The translations under genes were made by a program, and so were the position numbers. Positions 37,774 through 49,220 of a stretch of DNA of 64,000 nt are shown here, in pieces. The notes beneath the pieces are model-generated. The model was not told the DNA's origin, searched no databases, and saw only the letters and a list, made by a program, of their open reading frames with translations. The stretch comes from Otis tarda (lineage: Eukaryota > Chordata > Aves > Otidiformes > Otididae), in the NCBI GenBank assembly GCA_026413225.1, contig CM048552.1:207217553-207281552 (forward strand), in the 5' to 3' direction. Each line of letters starts with the position of its first letter. Position 1 is the first letter of the stretch.

Positions 37774-39076
37774 CTAGATCAGGTTGCTCAGAGCCTCATC
37801 CAGCCTGGCCTTGAACACTTCCAGGGATGGGGCATCCACCACCTCTCTGGGCAACCTGTTCCAGTGCTCTACAACTCTCATTGTAAAAAATTTTTTTCTA
37901 ATATCTAATCTAAACCTAGCTCCTTCTAATTTAAACCCATTACCCCTTGTCCTATCACAACAGGCCCTACTGAACAGTTTCTCCCCATCTTTCCTGTAGG
38001 CCCCCTTGAGGTATTGGAAGACCGCTATCAGGTCTCCCCGGAGCCTCCTCTTCTCCAGGCTGAACAGCCCCAACTCTCTCAGCCTGTCCTCATAGGAGAG
38101 GTGCTCCAGCCCTCTGATCATCTTGGTGGCCCTCCTCTGGACCCTTTCCAACTGGTCCATGTCCTTCTTGTGTTGGGGGCTCCAGAACTGGACGCAGTAC
38201 TCCAGGTGGGGTCTCACCAGGGCAGAGTAGAGGGGCAGAATCACCTCCCTCGACCTGCTGGCCATGCTCCTCTTGATGCAGCCCAGGATGCGGTTGGCCT
38301 TCTGGGCCACAAGGGCGCATTGCCCGCTCATGTTGAGCCTCTCGTCCACCAGCACTCCCAAGTCTTTCTCCTCAGGGCTGCTCTCAATCCATTCTCCGCC
38401 CAGCCTGTATTTGTGCCTGGGATTGCCACGACCCAGGTGCAGGACCTTGCACTTGGCCTGGTTGAACTTCATGAGGTTGGCACGGGCCCACCTCTCCAGC
38501 CTGTCAAGGTCCCTCTGGATGGCATCCCTCCCTTCCAGCGAGTCGACGGCACCACACAGCTTGGTGTCATCGGCGAACTTGCTGAGGGTGCACTCTATCC
38601 CACTGTCCATGTCGCCGACAAAGATGTTGAACAGGGCCGGGCCCAACACGGACCCCTGAGGGACGCCACTGGTGACCGGTCTCCACTTGGACATTGAGCC
38701 GTTGACCACCACTCTCTGAGTGCGGCCATCCAGCCAACTCCTTATCCACCGAGTGGTCCATCCATCGAACCCATGCCTCTCTAGTTTAGAGAGAAGGATG
38801 TCATGCGGGACAGTGTCAAAAGCTTTGCACAAGTCCAGGTAGACGATATCCGTTGCCCGTCCCTTGTCCACCGATGCTGTTACCCCGTCATAAAAGGCCA
38901 CCAAATTGGTCAGGCACGATCTGCCCTTGGTGAAGCCATGTTGGCTGTCACCAACCACCTCCTTGCTCTCCATGTGCCTTAGCATGGTTTCCAGGAGAAT
39001 CTGCTCCATGACCTTGCCAGGCACGGAGGTGAGGCTGACCGGCCTGTAGTTGCCCGGGTCTTCCTTACTCCCCTTT
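37774..39076 (-). pseudogene. CR1 ORF2 C-terminal half: reverse transcriptase
   Basis: Encodes the reverse transcriptase used for target-primed reverse transcription of the LINE RNA in the nucleus. Numbering from the GTG at 39,022-39,024, residues 61-70 carry the [10 protein letters not shown] motif (first catalytic Asp), 120-129 the [10 protein letters not shown] motif, and 150-153 the catalytic FADD (38,566-38,577). A C-terminal region follows, rich in Arg/Lys, with [19 protein letters not shown], ending SNLI before the stop. All catalytic residues seen are intact. The GTG is not a real start: this frame continues the upstream endonuclease frame, from which it is separated by a one-base deletion in the A run at 39,074-39,077. 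No RNase H domain is present, as usual for CR1. Confidence 0.95.
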
Positions 39077-40335
39077 TAAAAATGGGGGTTATGTTCCCTC
39101 TCTTCCAGTCATCGGGGACCTCACCAGACCTCCACGATTTCTCAAATATGATGGCCAGTGGCTTGGCAACTTCATCCGCCAGTTCCTTCAGGACGCGCGG
39201 ATGGATCTCATCAGGCCCCATGGACTTATGCACCTTCAAGTTCCTTAGATGGTCCTGAACCTGCTCTTCGAGCACCGTGGGCGGTTCTTCATCCTCACAG
39301 ACCCTGCCTGTGCCTTCCACAGCTTGGGTGGGGAGACAAGAGCCCTTATCAGTGAAGACTGAGGCAAAAAAGTCATTGAGTACCTCAGCCTTCTCCACAT
39401 CCCGGGTAACCACGACACCCGTTACCTTCCGGAGGGGGCCTACATTCTCCTTGGATTTTCTTTTGTCCCCTACATACCTGTAAAAGCTTTTCTTGTTACT
39501 TTTTATATCCCTGGCCAGATTCAATTCCATCAGGGCTTTAGCCTTCCTCACCCTATCCCTGGCCGCTCGCACAGCCACTCGGTAGTCCTCCCAGGCTACC
39601 TGTCCCCGCTTCCACCCTCTATAGGCTTCCTTCTTTACTTTCAGTTGGTCCAGGAGCTCCTTGCTCATCCACGCTGGCCTCTTGGCCTTTTTGCCCGACT
39701 TCTTCTTCATCGGGATGCACCTCTGCTGAGCTTGGAGGAGGTGCTCCTTAAATATGGACCAACTTTCCTGGGCCCCTCTTCCCTCCAGGGCCGCCTCCCA
39801 TGGCACTTTGCCCATGAGGTTCCTGAAGAGGCCGAAGTCCGCCTTCCTGAAATCTAGGGCAGAGAGCTTACTGTGCAGTTTCCTCGCCGCCCCGTGGATC
39901 TTGAATTCCACCGCGTCATGGTCACTGCAGCCAAGGCTGTCCGTCAGTTTCACGTCCCCCACCAGCCCCTCCCTGTTGGTGAGCACAAGGTCCAGCATGG
40001 CACCCCTCCTTGTCGGCTCCTCTATCGCCTGCAGGAGGAAGTTATCGTCCACACATTCCAGGAACCTCCTGGACTGCCTGTGCCCTGCTGTGTTGTCTCT
40101 CCAACAGATGTCAGGGTGGTTGAAGTCCCCCATGAGGACCAGGGCTTGTGACCGCTGTGAGGCTGCTCCTATCTGCCTATAGAGCGCCTCGTCCGCTCTG
40201 TCTTCCTGGCCAGGCGGCCTGTAGCAGACCCCCACCGTAACATCCCCCGTCCGTCCCTGTCCTCTGATCTTGACCCATAAGCTCTCTGTCAGCTCCTCCC
40301 CCATCCCCAGGCGGAGCTTGAGCCTTTTGAATCAC
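39077..40335 (-). pseudogene. CR1 ORF2 N-terminal half: truncated endonuclease and linker
   Basis: Partial AP-type endonuclease of the CR1 retrotransposon, which nicks the target DNA. From the Met at 40,304, residues 59-62 are the GDFN motif (40,119-40,130), 104-110 LDLVLTN, and 127-129 the SDH motif (39,918-39,926). A Lys/Arg-rich linker follows, then the start of the RT domain ([13 protein letters not shown]). The N-terminal part of the nuclease, with its first metal-binding residues, is missing because of 5' truncation; an in-frame TGA lies just upstream near 40,338. The Met is internal to the ancestral protein. The frame shifts at 39,074-39,077 and runs out at 38,979. It cannot retrotranspose by itself. 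Confidence 0.93.
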
Positions 40336-43300
40336 TTCTTGGTGAGCGCATAATGACATCCTGGACAGAATGGTTTACTTTTTTTCTTTCTTTTTTTATT
40401 TTGTTTTGGGTTTTTTGTTTAGTCTTGTTTTGGTTTTGGGTTTTTTTTCAGCTTGATGGACCTACATATTCCTCTTCAGGGTATAGGGGTAATCCAAAAG
40501 TGTAGAGAAAAGGAGAGCTATGATACTGTGTTGAATAAAGTGACTCTTGAAACTTGCGTTTGCTGTTTGTTTCTTTCCATTAAAAAACTTTTTGAAAAAA
40601 AAATACAATCATAAGACAAAATCTATAATACCATTTTTTTTTTCATATACCTTTAACTGTTTTACGGAATTTCAATGGTATGTTAATAGTAGTAAAGCAA
40701 AATTACATATATCACTTCAGAATATGGTAAGACTTGTCATATTCTTCACAACTACTGTTCTTACAATTTTTCAAGACTTTTTGGTCTTCGTGCGTGATGC
40801 GAATATCATCACAAAATTTGATATGCAATGATGCATCAATTTGCTTTACTACTATTTACATATTGTGAAATAACCTGAAATAATGACAACAGAAGCCATG
40901 CCAGAAACAACTTAAACCTCAATTTTCATTGGAAGTATTTATTTTTAAAATAATTAATTTTGAAAAGTTTTCAAAATTTTCATTTTATGATAAGTTCTGA
41001 AATTTCTGATTTCATTTGAGTCTCAAAAATGTTGAAATACTTAATTATTGTTTTTATAATTGCCTGCCTAAATGTTGGGCATGTGTTTATGTTACAATCT
41101 CTGGGTTTCACAAGTAGTTCCTCTGTTGAAGCGATATTGTTGTTTCACTTTTCCCCGTCCCTCTTGCATTGATTTAATATAATAAAACTGTTATAGATTC
41201 TGATCATTTCCCACTGAAACTTTCCTATTAAGGTTAAAAGGCTCAAGAATTAGTAACAGTATATAGTTTAATAAGGGACAGTTTAAATTTTCACTGTTAT
41301 TCCTACTTATTTGTATATTGCTGGTAGCATATACACTTGCAGATTCTCTTAAATTTTGCACAAAATTAAAGGAAATTATGTAAACTCCACAGAAACTAGA
41401 AAAAGGGTTTCTGAAAGCATGATAGCGATAAGAAGCAAGGATCGAAAATGTCTGTAGCGGTTCTGACAAACTAAAGAGATTAAGTTTCATTAGTCTGGAA
41501 TACAAGGTGTTTGAAAACATCCTGAGGATTTTTACCCACCCTTTTGCTAACATTGAGAATACTGAGATATTCCACTGTGTAGAAATGGATTGTCCATCTC
41601 TTCTAATATTGAAACAACAGAGCACATGAATGCTGTGACATGTGGGTATAACAGGGAAGTTTTATTTATTGGAAGATTTTCTTCCTAACAGTGATCACAC
41701 ACTAGATCCATGCAACCTTCTCCAGTTTTTTTCCTGTACTGTCACTTATGAGAAAGTTTTAATTTGCACTTCATCTGGAACAATCTGCATCTTATGATCA
41801 TAAGAAAACAGAAAAACACACATCTCTTGGTGATTATGAAGCCAGAAATCTTCATAGCTGTGGAATAAACCTTAAATTGCTGTGAAGATTAGGCTAAAAA
41901 TTTCAGTTGTTCATTAGACCTGACTGAGAACCAGCAGAATAGGACCAGTCATGGCCCAAGGCTTTCAAACTAACCCTAAACACAGATGACATTCTGCATC
42001 ACATCTCTAACTAACTAGGTTCTCTGTCACTTGCAAGTCACCTTTAAACCTAAAACATCAAGAAATTTCCAAATTAAAACTGAAGCTTTATCCTTAAATC
42101 ACTCTTACAATGCTAAGATATTATTATATGTAAGATGGTTACCCTGCTGGTGGAGATATTTACAGTACTGATGTATAATGATATTAGGTAAGAACAGCAT
42201 GTCGGCCATAAATCCTAATTTACTTGATTCTCTTTGCCTTAGTCAGGCCAGAGTATGGAAATTTATTTCAGTTTGATTCCCTCATTATCTGCCACAGGTA
42301 CATAGTGTCAGTGTAGATGAGGGGGGCTCAAAACCAACTTTAAACAGAACATGACCATTTTGAAAAATGTCCTTCATTTGATAGTTGTAGAGTCACTCAG
42401 CTTCTCCCTCTGAGCTTGAGAAAGCCCTTTCTGTCTTGGATCAGGACATATTTGTACCACAAGTCATGCCTGGCTGAGTGCTTCTCTGACGCAACCCTAA
42501 TTTGAAACCTGGTAGCAAGTGTTCTTTGTGCACCTTCTTCCACCCTTCTAATAGAAGAGAAAATTGGTCCTCTCAACTAGAGCAAATAAGGTCAGGCAAA
42601 GCCTACTGCTGTCTCGTATGAGATAATATGCAGCAAAACCACATTTTCTCCACGAGTTCAAATGTACAACATGGAATCTGATCAGTTTCATTAACTTAAT
42701 TGTTTACACACTCTCAGACTGTGTAGGACTGAGATTAATATTTTTTAAAATAGAAAATTATTCTTACGCAATAGTGATTGGTTGACAATTCTGGAGAACA
42801 AGAATTTTGTATATAAGAACAGAATAGATACAATAAGTGGAGGCAATATGATTACACCTCCAGTAATATGTCATCTTTGAGTGTGGGCAAGAAGAAACCA
42901 TTTACAAGAGTGAGATTATAGCCATTTGATTTTTCAGTCTTTTGCTTAAACCTGCCAACATGTATGTATACAGATAGAAGGCCAAATGTAGTGGTGAGAT
43001 CTCCTAAGAAAGACTTATATTCAATAAAATTATCTCTTTAAAGTCAGACCAACATACTGTTACCAGATAATAATAATGACTGTGAGTTGTTGCATATAAA
43101 ATTGATATCTGGCTGCCCAGGATTAACAAAAGACTTTGATTTCCTTTGCTATTCACAGGATTAGAATATTAAAGGAAAAGAAAAAATGGGCAAAGCAATA
43201 CAAAGTCTGTACAATGCGTATGAGAAGATAAAAATACAATCTTATGGTAATTTTATTGCTTGAAACTGTTTGAGTGCTTTCCTGCAACCTTCTCTAGATG

Positions 43301-43989
43301 TACCTTTTACAGCATCAACTAACAAACTAGATCTCTATGTAGGCACAATGATGTTCTAAGAACTGTTGTTTAAAGATTCATGTAGTTTTGGGATCGTGTT
43401 GTTTGAATACTTGTTCATAACAACAACTTCAGAGTGAGGACTGTGAAAACAAGAAAAAATGATTTTATCTTTTTCTTGAATCATAGTCTGGTCTTACATG
43501 TACCAGAATAGCACTGTTGTAACACCAATAACTTTTCAGCAGAAAGAAACGTGCTTGTTAAATTCTGATTATTCCTATAAACCTTTGTGAAGATTAACAG
43601 TATAATTTTTTTCACTGTTGAGTTTGTTAAAAGAAATAAAAATTTCTGTATATGGCAGGTTTGAATTCTGTATGTAAATTTACAGTTAGCAGCACAGTTC
43701 ACTCCTTTACAAAAGTGACACCTCTGTTGAACAAAAGTTACTGCAGATGCTTACCTAGCTGATGCTCCACAGGGACTGCTGTGAAAATCGTCACAGGTTA
43801 GAGATTCCTTGTGTTCATCCATTTTTTAAACTATAGGGTCCCCTTTGTGACAAGATTAGATAAAGGTATCTACATGGTAGACATCTGAAGTTAAATAAAT
43901 TGATCCCGCTTTGCATGTCCATTTGTATCCCCGACTCTGTGTTAAATAATCAGACAGTGGATGAGTCACACAAGTTGCTCTTCATTTGG
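40336..43989. other. unannotated sequence with T/G-rich tract
   Basis: A T/G-rich tract at about 40,372-40,450 (TTTTGGTTTTGGG texture) follows the CR1 5' end. The rest is AT-rich. Around 41,440-41,530 a few words resemble an old CR1 C-terminus but not enough to call. No gene is recognised. Confidence 0.45.
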
Positions 43990-44790
43990 GTGAGCTAAAC
44001 AGATTGATCTCTTCCACTCTTTCACTGTACATCATGTTTTCTAATTATTTTGATGGTTTTTATCTGAATGATCATCGATTTATCATACTCCATGTTGTTG
44101 TATACAAAATTAATCCAACAGTATCGGTTATATCAAAGCCAAACATGAAGATAAGGTGACCCTTTATTCTGCTTCACTCTATCTAGGTTTATATAGAGCC
44201 TTTTGAACACACCATTGCCCAGCAACCTGTGCTCAGCTAATGAATTATCCGAAGTCCCTTTCAGGAGTCATTTATTATCTGAAGAGATATTTCCATCCTG
44301 CAAATACAGCCCTTCTTTTCTGTTCCTAGACATATAACTTTACATTTGGCTATATTCAAACACTTCACTAGTTTATGCCCAATTTACTGAATAATTCAGA
44401 ATGCTCCATAACTTTGGTCCATTTTTTTTTAATATTTTGCAGTTCATCTGTCTTCATGCTGGTTTTGGAATTGATTAACACATCTTAATTTTTCTCCAGG
44501 CCTGTAATAGGAATGTTAAATGCCAGAAGGACCAGGATTACTCCCTGCAGGATCTGGCTACATTACATTAATTAATTCCCCTTTTACATGATTTAGAAAC
44601 TATCAGGCAATTTTTAATGTGATGTTTCATTTCTATAAGATACTCTTTTTCCAGGTTTCTTAATTAAAATATTGTGATTTACTAGGTAAAAATGAATCTT
44701 ATCAACACTATTAACTTTATCAAACAAACTTCTAATTGAATTTTCAAAATAATAATGGTTTGATAACACCAATTTTTCATATCCTATTAA
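43990..44790 (-). mobile_element. very old CR1-like LINE relic
   Basis: Collinear, at low identity, with the antisense of CR1 RT from the C-terminus inward, as seen by comparison with 38.04-38.83 kb. Matches in order: 'gagctaaacagattgatctc' to the 'gctgaacagccccaactctc' region; 'gtgctcagctaatgaattatccgaagtccctt' to the 'gttgagcctctcgtcc...cccaagtc' region; 'aactttacatttggctatattcaaac' to the 'accttgcacttggcctggttgaac' region; 'aggaccaggattactccctgcagg' to the 'gggcccaacacggacccctgagg' region; 'actttatcaaacaaacttc' to the 'gtgtcaaaagctttgc' region. It is far older than every other CR1 here. The boundaries and the exact family (an old CR1 or an L3-like relative) are uncertain. Confidence 0.6.
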
Positions 44791-47700
44791 TGATACTACT
44801 TACTTGATTTCTTTTTAGCTGGTTAAACTTTGCATTTTCTTTGGTTAGGATTTATACCAAATAAATACGCTTGTTCTGCCATCTTAATATTGACCCAGAC
44901 AAACGCTGCTGGTTGGAAAACAGACTGTATGGGAAATTGTTTGGAAACAGACGAAATGAGATAGCCTGAAATGTTCTTCAGCTGCAATAGGCAGAGTGAG
45001 CAGTCCCTTCCACTTCTTAGAAGACAGAAAATGTGCTACTGAAAAGAAAACTAATGTCAACAAATTGTTTTTTACTGCTATCGCTACGAATCCCAGAGGC
45101 ACTTGTAATTGCTTCTACGTAATAACTAGAGTTTTAAAGACTTATTTTAATGACAACTTTTAACTCAAGTTTTCAAGATTTTCACATTGTTTGATCCATT
45201 CATTGTGTACTTATATTTAATTTTGAGGCCAAGACACACTGAATTTATTAGAGTATATTTTATTTGTCATTTGGCAACCTAGTTTCAAAGCAAACTACAT
45301 CCTTTTGAAGGACATTAAGATCTTGAGTTTTTAAAAGTCTTTCTCGTTATTTTGGTATTAAAAGGGATTATTTCATGCTTGCTTAAATTGACCTACTTTT
45401 TACTACTCTGCATGTCATGGATGTAATATTTATCAAAAGGTGGCCTATTTTAAATATGTATCCTAATTGTTAATTTTCTGTAAGTGACTGACTCACCGAA
45501 CAGAGATATCTCATCCTAACTCAGGAATTCATTGCATATTTCTTGCGTCTCTAAATTTTCTATTTACATCTGGGAAAATTTCAGGTGCCTGAATAATTCC
45601 ATTCTGGACCCTTGGGCACCTAAGAAAAGCTGATCACAATGCTAATTTGATGTCTAAGTAAGGGACAAATTCCAACATGTCATCATTGTTCTGAGCTCAA
45701 AAAAAGATAAAAGACTGACATTTCAAAGAGAAAAATCTACAGACCAGAAACTAAAACAAGTAAGAATCAGAAAAAGATCAAAATACTGTGTCTTGACAGT
45801 TGATATTACTTTGACACTTTCTGAACTGAAATTTTTCAAAATTTTTGGCCCATATTTTTTTTTTGTTTGACATCTCAGTGCTCAACTCTTGTTTAGGATA
45901 AGAGGAAACGATGAGTTAAATAATCCTGCCTATAACAGAAACTCTTGCTTTTGCTCTGCTCTTGCTTTTTACTTCTATACTATATGGACATTACTTAATT
46001 GTCTGTTGCAATTTACATATACTTCCAAGTTACTAATTGTTTGCCAAGTTATTAATTTCCTTTTTTAAGGAAAAAAGGAAAACTTTAAAAAAGTTTGACT
46101 GAAATGCAGTTTATCAATAGATATTAATTTTTTTTTAAAGTCCTCTAGAGGAGTTCAGCTCCAGATTAAGACATTGAAATATACCTACATGCATGGGTGC
46201 ATATGGACTCTTGATCTAAACTGATGTGGTAGTCGTTAGAGATCTCTTCAATGGAGCCTAGAGACTAGTTATCCCACCAGAAGGTAGGCACCATTTTCCG
46301 TAAGGTTGTCCTGATTTATCTCCAACTGTCAGTCCTCAAGGATGTATATACCTTATATATCCTGAATCATATTTCTAGCCCTACTTTTAAGTTTCAACAA
46401 TTCTAGTGTCTTAAGTACTGCCAGGCACCTACAGAACTGAGCCCCTACTGTCAGAAGCACCAAAACATAAACGTTTGCAACTCAATGTAAATATCCAAAC
46501 TGAAGTGTCTTGACTGAAATCTCTGAACCAGCCCTCACCTTTACTGTCACTAAGGTTGCATCTACGCTGTCAGGTAACTATGACCCAGATTCTACACCTG
46601 AAACCCAGGCCCTGCATCACATGCCTTATCATATGTGCCATGCCACTTGACTTCCCCTTCTGGAGTTGTCTGCACCAAGTCAGTTGTGGTGCCAGGGACA
46701 GTTTGCTCCAGAGAATGAGGTACATGTGAGTTCCCTGTACTCTATACAGTCTTCTAACACTGTTCCAAAGGACCTTGAGTTGCAAGGCACTGAATTATGC
46801 ACTTGTGCTTCCTCAGGCTATAGGTAAACATCCTCAGTGCCATGCTGTAGAAACACCACTGTGACATGGGCATGTGAGGCCTAGAGGAGACACTACTGTG
46901 CACTGTGGAAACAGAGACTGGGATTAAGTTGCCTAAATCTAAATATTCAACATTATTTTATGCATTAACAGATATCTCACCTTGCCTTCAGCTCCTTCTT
47001 CAGAAAGATATGGGTTTCCTGTAAAGCCTGTGTCATTTGTGCCAACTCTGTGCAGGTGGTTTGGATACATTAGGGCATATAAATGGCACTGGGAGCTAGG
47101 AATCAGTTTTTGTAGTGATTATTTTTAATAATACAGATATAATTTTTATCACGTAGTCCATAAAGATAATGATAATATTGGCATGTTTTCTCTTATATTT
47201 TCTGAGTCCTTCCAGTGCACGAATTGATGAAGAATTAATATTTCAAAAGTGACATCAAAATTCTGCCTTTGTGTTTGCAGGGAACAAGATGGAAATGTCA
47301 GCCAAGTACATCCTAGATTCTGAGGACCAGAAGGCAAATAAGCAGAACCCACATTCACTAGTGATACCTCATACCATTTTTGACCAATTTCATTCTTGTT
47401 TTAATTTTGACAGACAGTATACATGGGATTCCTGTTATTTTTGTACACTTATAGTTGATGATATTACATTTATTCAAAACAAGGTTCGGGGCAACCTCTT
47501 TCCTTAGGGGAAAAAGCTAACCATCAGTGCACTGTGCGAAAAAAAAAATCATTAATTAGCAAGTTGTGGAAAAGCTGCAGAGAGAGAGAATCTCTTAGGA
47601 CACGGGAGCTTTGGAACAGCTTTGATTGGCGAAGCACCATCTGACATCAGTGTTCCTTTGTGTGAGACAAAAAGTCATTTGTAAACAAACTTTGAGACAT

Positions 47701-48055
47701 TAGTGATGACATTTGAGAGATGAAATCTGAAAACCTGTCCTGGTGAAACCAAAACAGAATAAATGATTCCCAGTGAGTCAGAAAAGAATTCAGATCTCTA
47801 AAGAAATGAGTCAGAAACTAAATATACTGAGTAAGCTAGAGGCATGAAAAAAATAACTTTCGCAGTAGAAAGAAGCTACAGGAAACTCAACCTAATTCAG
47901 TCAGTGGCTAACATGATCAAAACTAGTGGTGAACTAGTTTGTTTGTATTAAATATGGCATAAGGTAATTCGATCACTTTGAGAAAAGTAGAATTGAATAA
48001 TCTGTTTGCTAGCAACAGGAATTAAGTGTTTCATGAGAAAGGCAAGAATTCCAAG
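44791..48055. other. unannotated unique sequence
   Basis: A 3.3 kb stretch without a recognised repeat. An open plus frame at 47,271-47,507 follows a TTTGCAG acceptor-like site but shows no motif and no clear donor. Confidence 0.45.
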
Positions 48056-48060
48056 TAAGG
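48056..48060. repeat. target site duplication TAAGG, left copy
   Basis: Directly precedes the LTR terminus and is repeated exactly at 49,216-49,220. Confidence 0.88.
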
Positions 48061-49215
48061 TGTCGTAGTTCAGCCCTGATCAGGACCAGACTACGCAGTC
48101 TCTCTCTCACTCCCCCCACCCTCCGAGAGAATAGGGAGAGATAATATAAGGAAAAATGGCTCAAGGTTTGAGATAAGGACAGGGAGAAAATCCTTAAAGT
48201 TACCGTTACAGGCAAAACAGACTCGACTTGGGGAAAACTATTCATTTATTACTACAAACAGCAGGATCATGAGACAGAGAACAAGATAACCTCCATCCAC
48301 CCCTCCCTTTTCCCGAGCTTAACATTATCTCTACTACTTTCCCCCCCGAGCGGCACAGGGGGGAAGAGGGAATGGGTGTTGCGGTCAGTTCATCACGTGT
48401 TGTTTCACGCCGCTGCTTCATGGTTGGGGGAAGAACTTCTCATATTCCTCCCCTGCTCTTTTGTGAGGTCCCACCCATACGCCACAGTCCTTCCTGAAAC
48501 TGCTCCAGCGTGGGTCATCTCTTCCATGGAGTGCAGTCTCTCCAGAACGGCTGTCCCAGAGGGCCCTTCCACGGACCACAGCCGCCTTCAGGCATCCACC
48601 TCCCCTGGTGTGGGGTCCTTCATGGGCTCCAGGTGGATCTCTGCTCCTCCATGGACCTTCATGGGCTGCAGGGGGACAACCTGCTCCACCATGGCCATCA
48701 CCACAGGCTGCAGGGGAATCTTGGCCAGGAGCCGCATTACTCCTCCCCCTCCTTCTGAACTGACCTTGGCGTCTGCAGCCGTTCCTCTCACAAGAGAAGT
48801 TCTTCACAACAAGCTGGCAGACGCCTCTCAGAATCTCTTCACATCATCCATCTCACCTCCTCTCCACTTCTTGCAGCCGGGCCAGGCCGAATCGGGCCCA
48901 GTCAGCTGCCTGGCAAGAGGCCAGAGAGTGAGGCCTGCAAGGCCCATGAGGCCTGCCCCTCCCCCTCTGCACCTTTGCCCCCGCTCAGCTTCTTCACATC
49001 TTCTCTTCTCTCTTTTTTTTTCTGTTTTCCCCTTCTTAAATACGTTATCGCAGAGGCATTATCACAGAACATTCTGCTACCAATTGGCTCGGCCTTGGCC
49101 AGCAGCAGGTCCACCCTAGGCCCGGCCGAGTCCACTGAACAAAGGGGAGCAACTTCTAGCAGTTTCCTACAGAAGCTACCACCTTAGGACCCCCTCATTA
49201 AACAAAACCACAACA
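48061..49215 (-). mobile_element. solo LTR, avian ERV (ERVL/ERV3-like), 1155 bp
   Basis: Same family and orientation as the LTR at 18,588-19,736, with termini TGTCGTAG and CCACAACA and a 5 bp duplication TAAGG. The sense strand (minus) carries the TATA-like GTATTTAAG (49,033-49,044), the CTGCAGCCCATGGAG-like imperfect repeats and AATAAA (48,245-48,250). It shares with the LTR at 62.98 kb a 16-base segment near 48,788 and the shorter 'gctgcttcatgg' and 'gtgggtcatct' versions, so these two form one subfamily separate from the 18.6 kb copy. Several CpGs kept in the 18.6 kb copy are changed to TpG or CpA here. No viral interior is present. The open frames of up to 247 codons across it are LTR artefacts. 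Confidence 0.92.
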
Positions 49216-49220
49216 TAAGG
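49216..49220. repeat. target site duplication TAAGG, right copy
   Basis: Matches 48,056-48,060 exactly. Confidence 0.88.

Larger units (their letters stand above)
37671..40335 (-). mobile_element. long young CR1 LINE, 5'-truncated, 2.66 kb
   Basis: Minus strand. At the 3' end, three to four ATAGAATC octamers (37,673-37,700) precede the antisense 3' UTR. The element then holds the whole reverse transcriptase region and the last two thirds of the endonuclease of ORF2. The 5' end is lost near 40,335; ORF1 and the first part of the endonuclease are absent, as in most CR1 copies. Only one frame break is seen, so it is young relative to the others. The copies at 10.8 and 12.2 kb match its 3' third closely. 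A T/G-rich tract begins about 40 bases beyond its 5' end. Confidence 0.97.

Noticed and set aside
38014..38697. 227-codon plus-strand open frame
   Set aside because: Exact antisense shadow of the CR1 reverse transcriptase frame on minus.
41440..41640. Possible very old CR1 C-terminus, sense plus
   Set aside because: A few words such as 'aagtttcattagtctggaa' resemble CR1, but the order could not be followed for more than about 80 bases.
47271..47507. Open frame after a TTTGCAG acceptor-like site, starting near NKMEMSAKYILDSED
   Set aside because: No recognisable family, no donor, no nearby polyadenylation signal beyond chance; weaker than the 21.7 kb case.
48376..49119. 247-codon plus-strand open frame
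   Set aside because: It lies wholly inside a solo LTR, antisense to the LTR, and its openness follows from GC-rich imperfect repeats.
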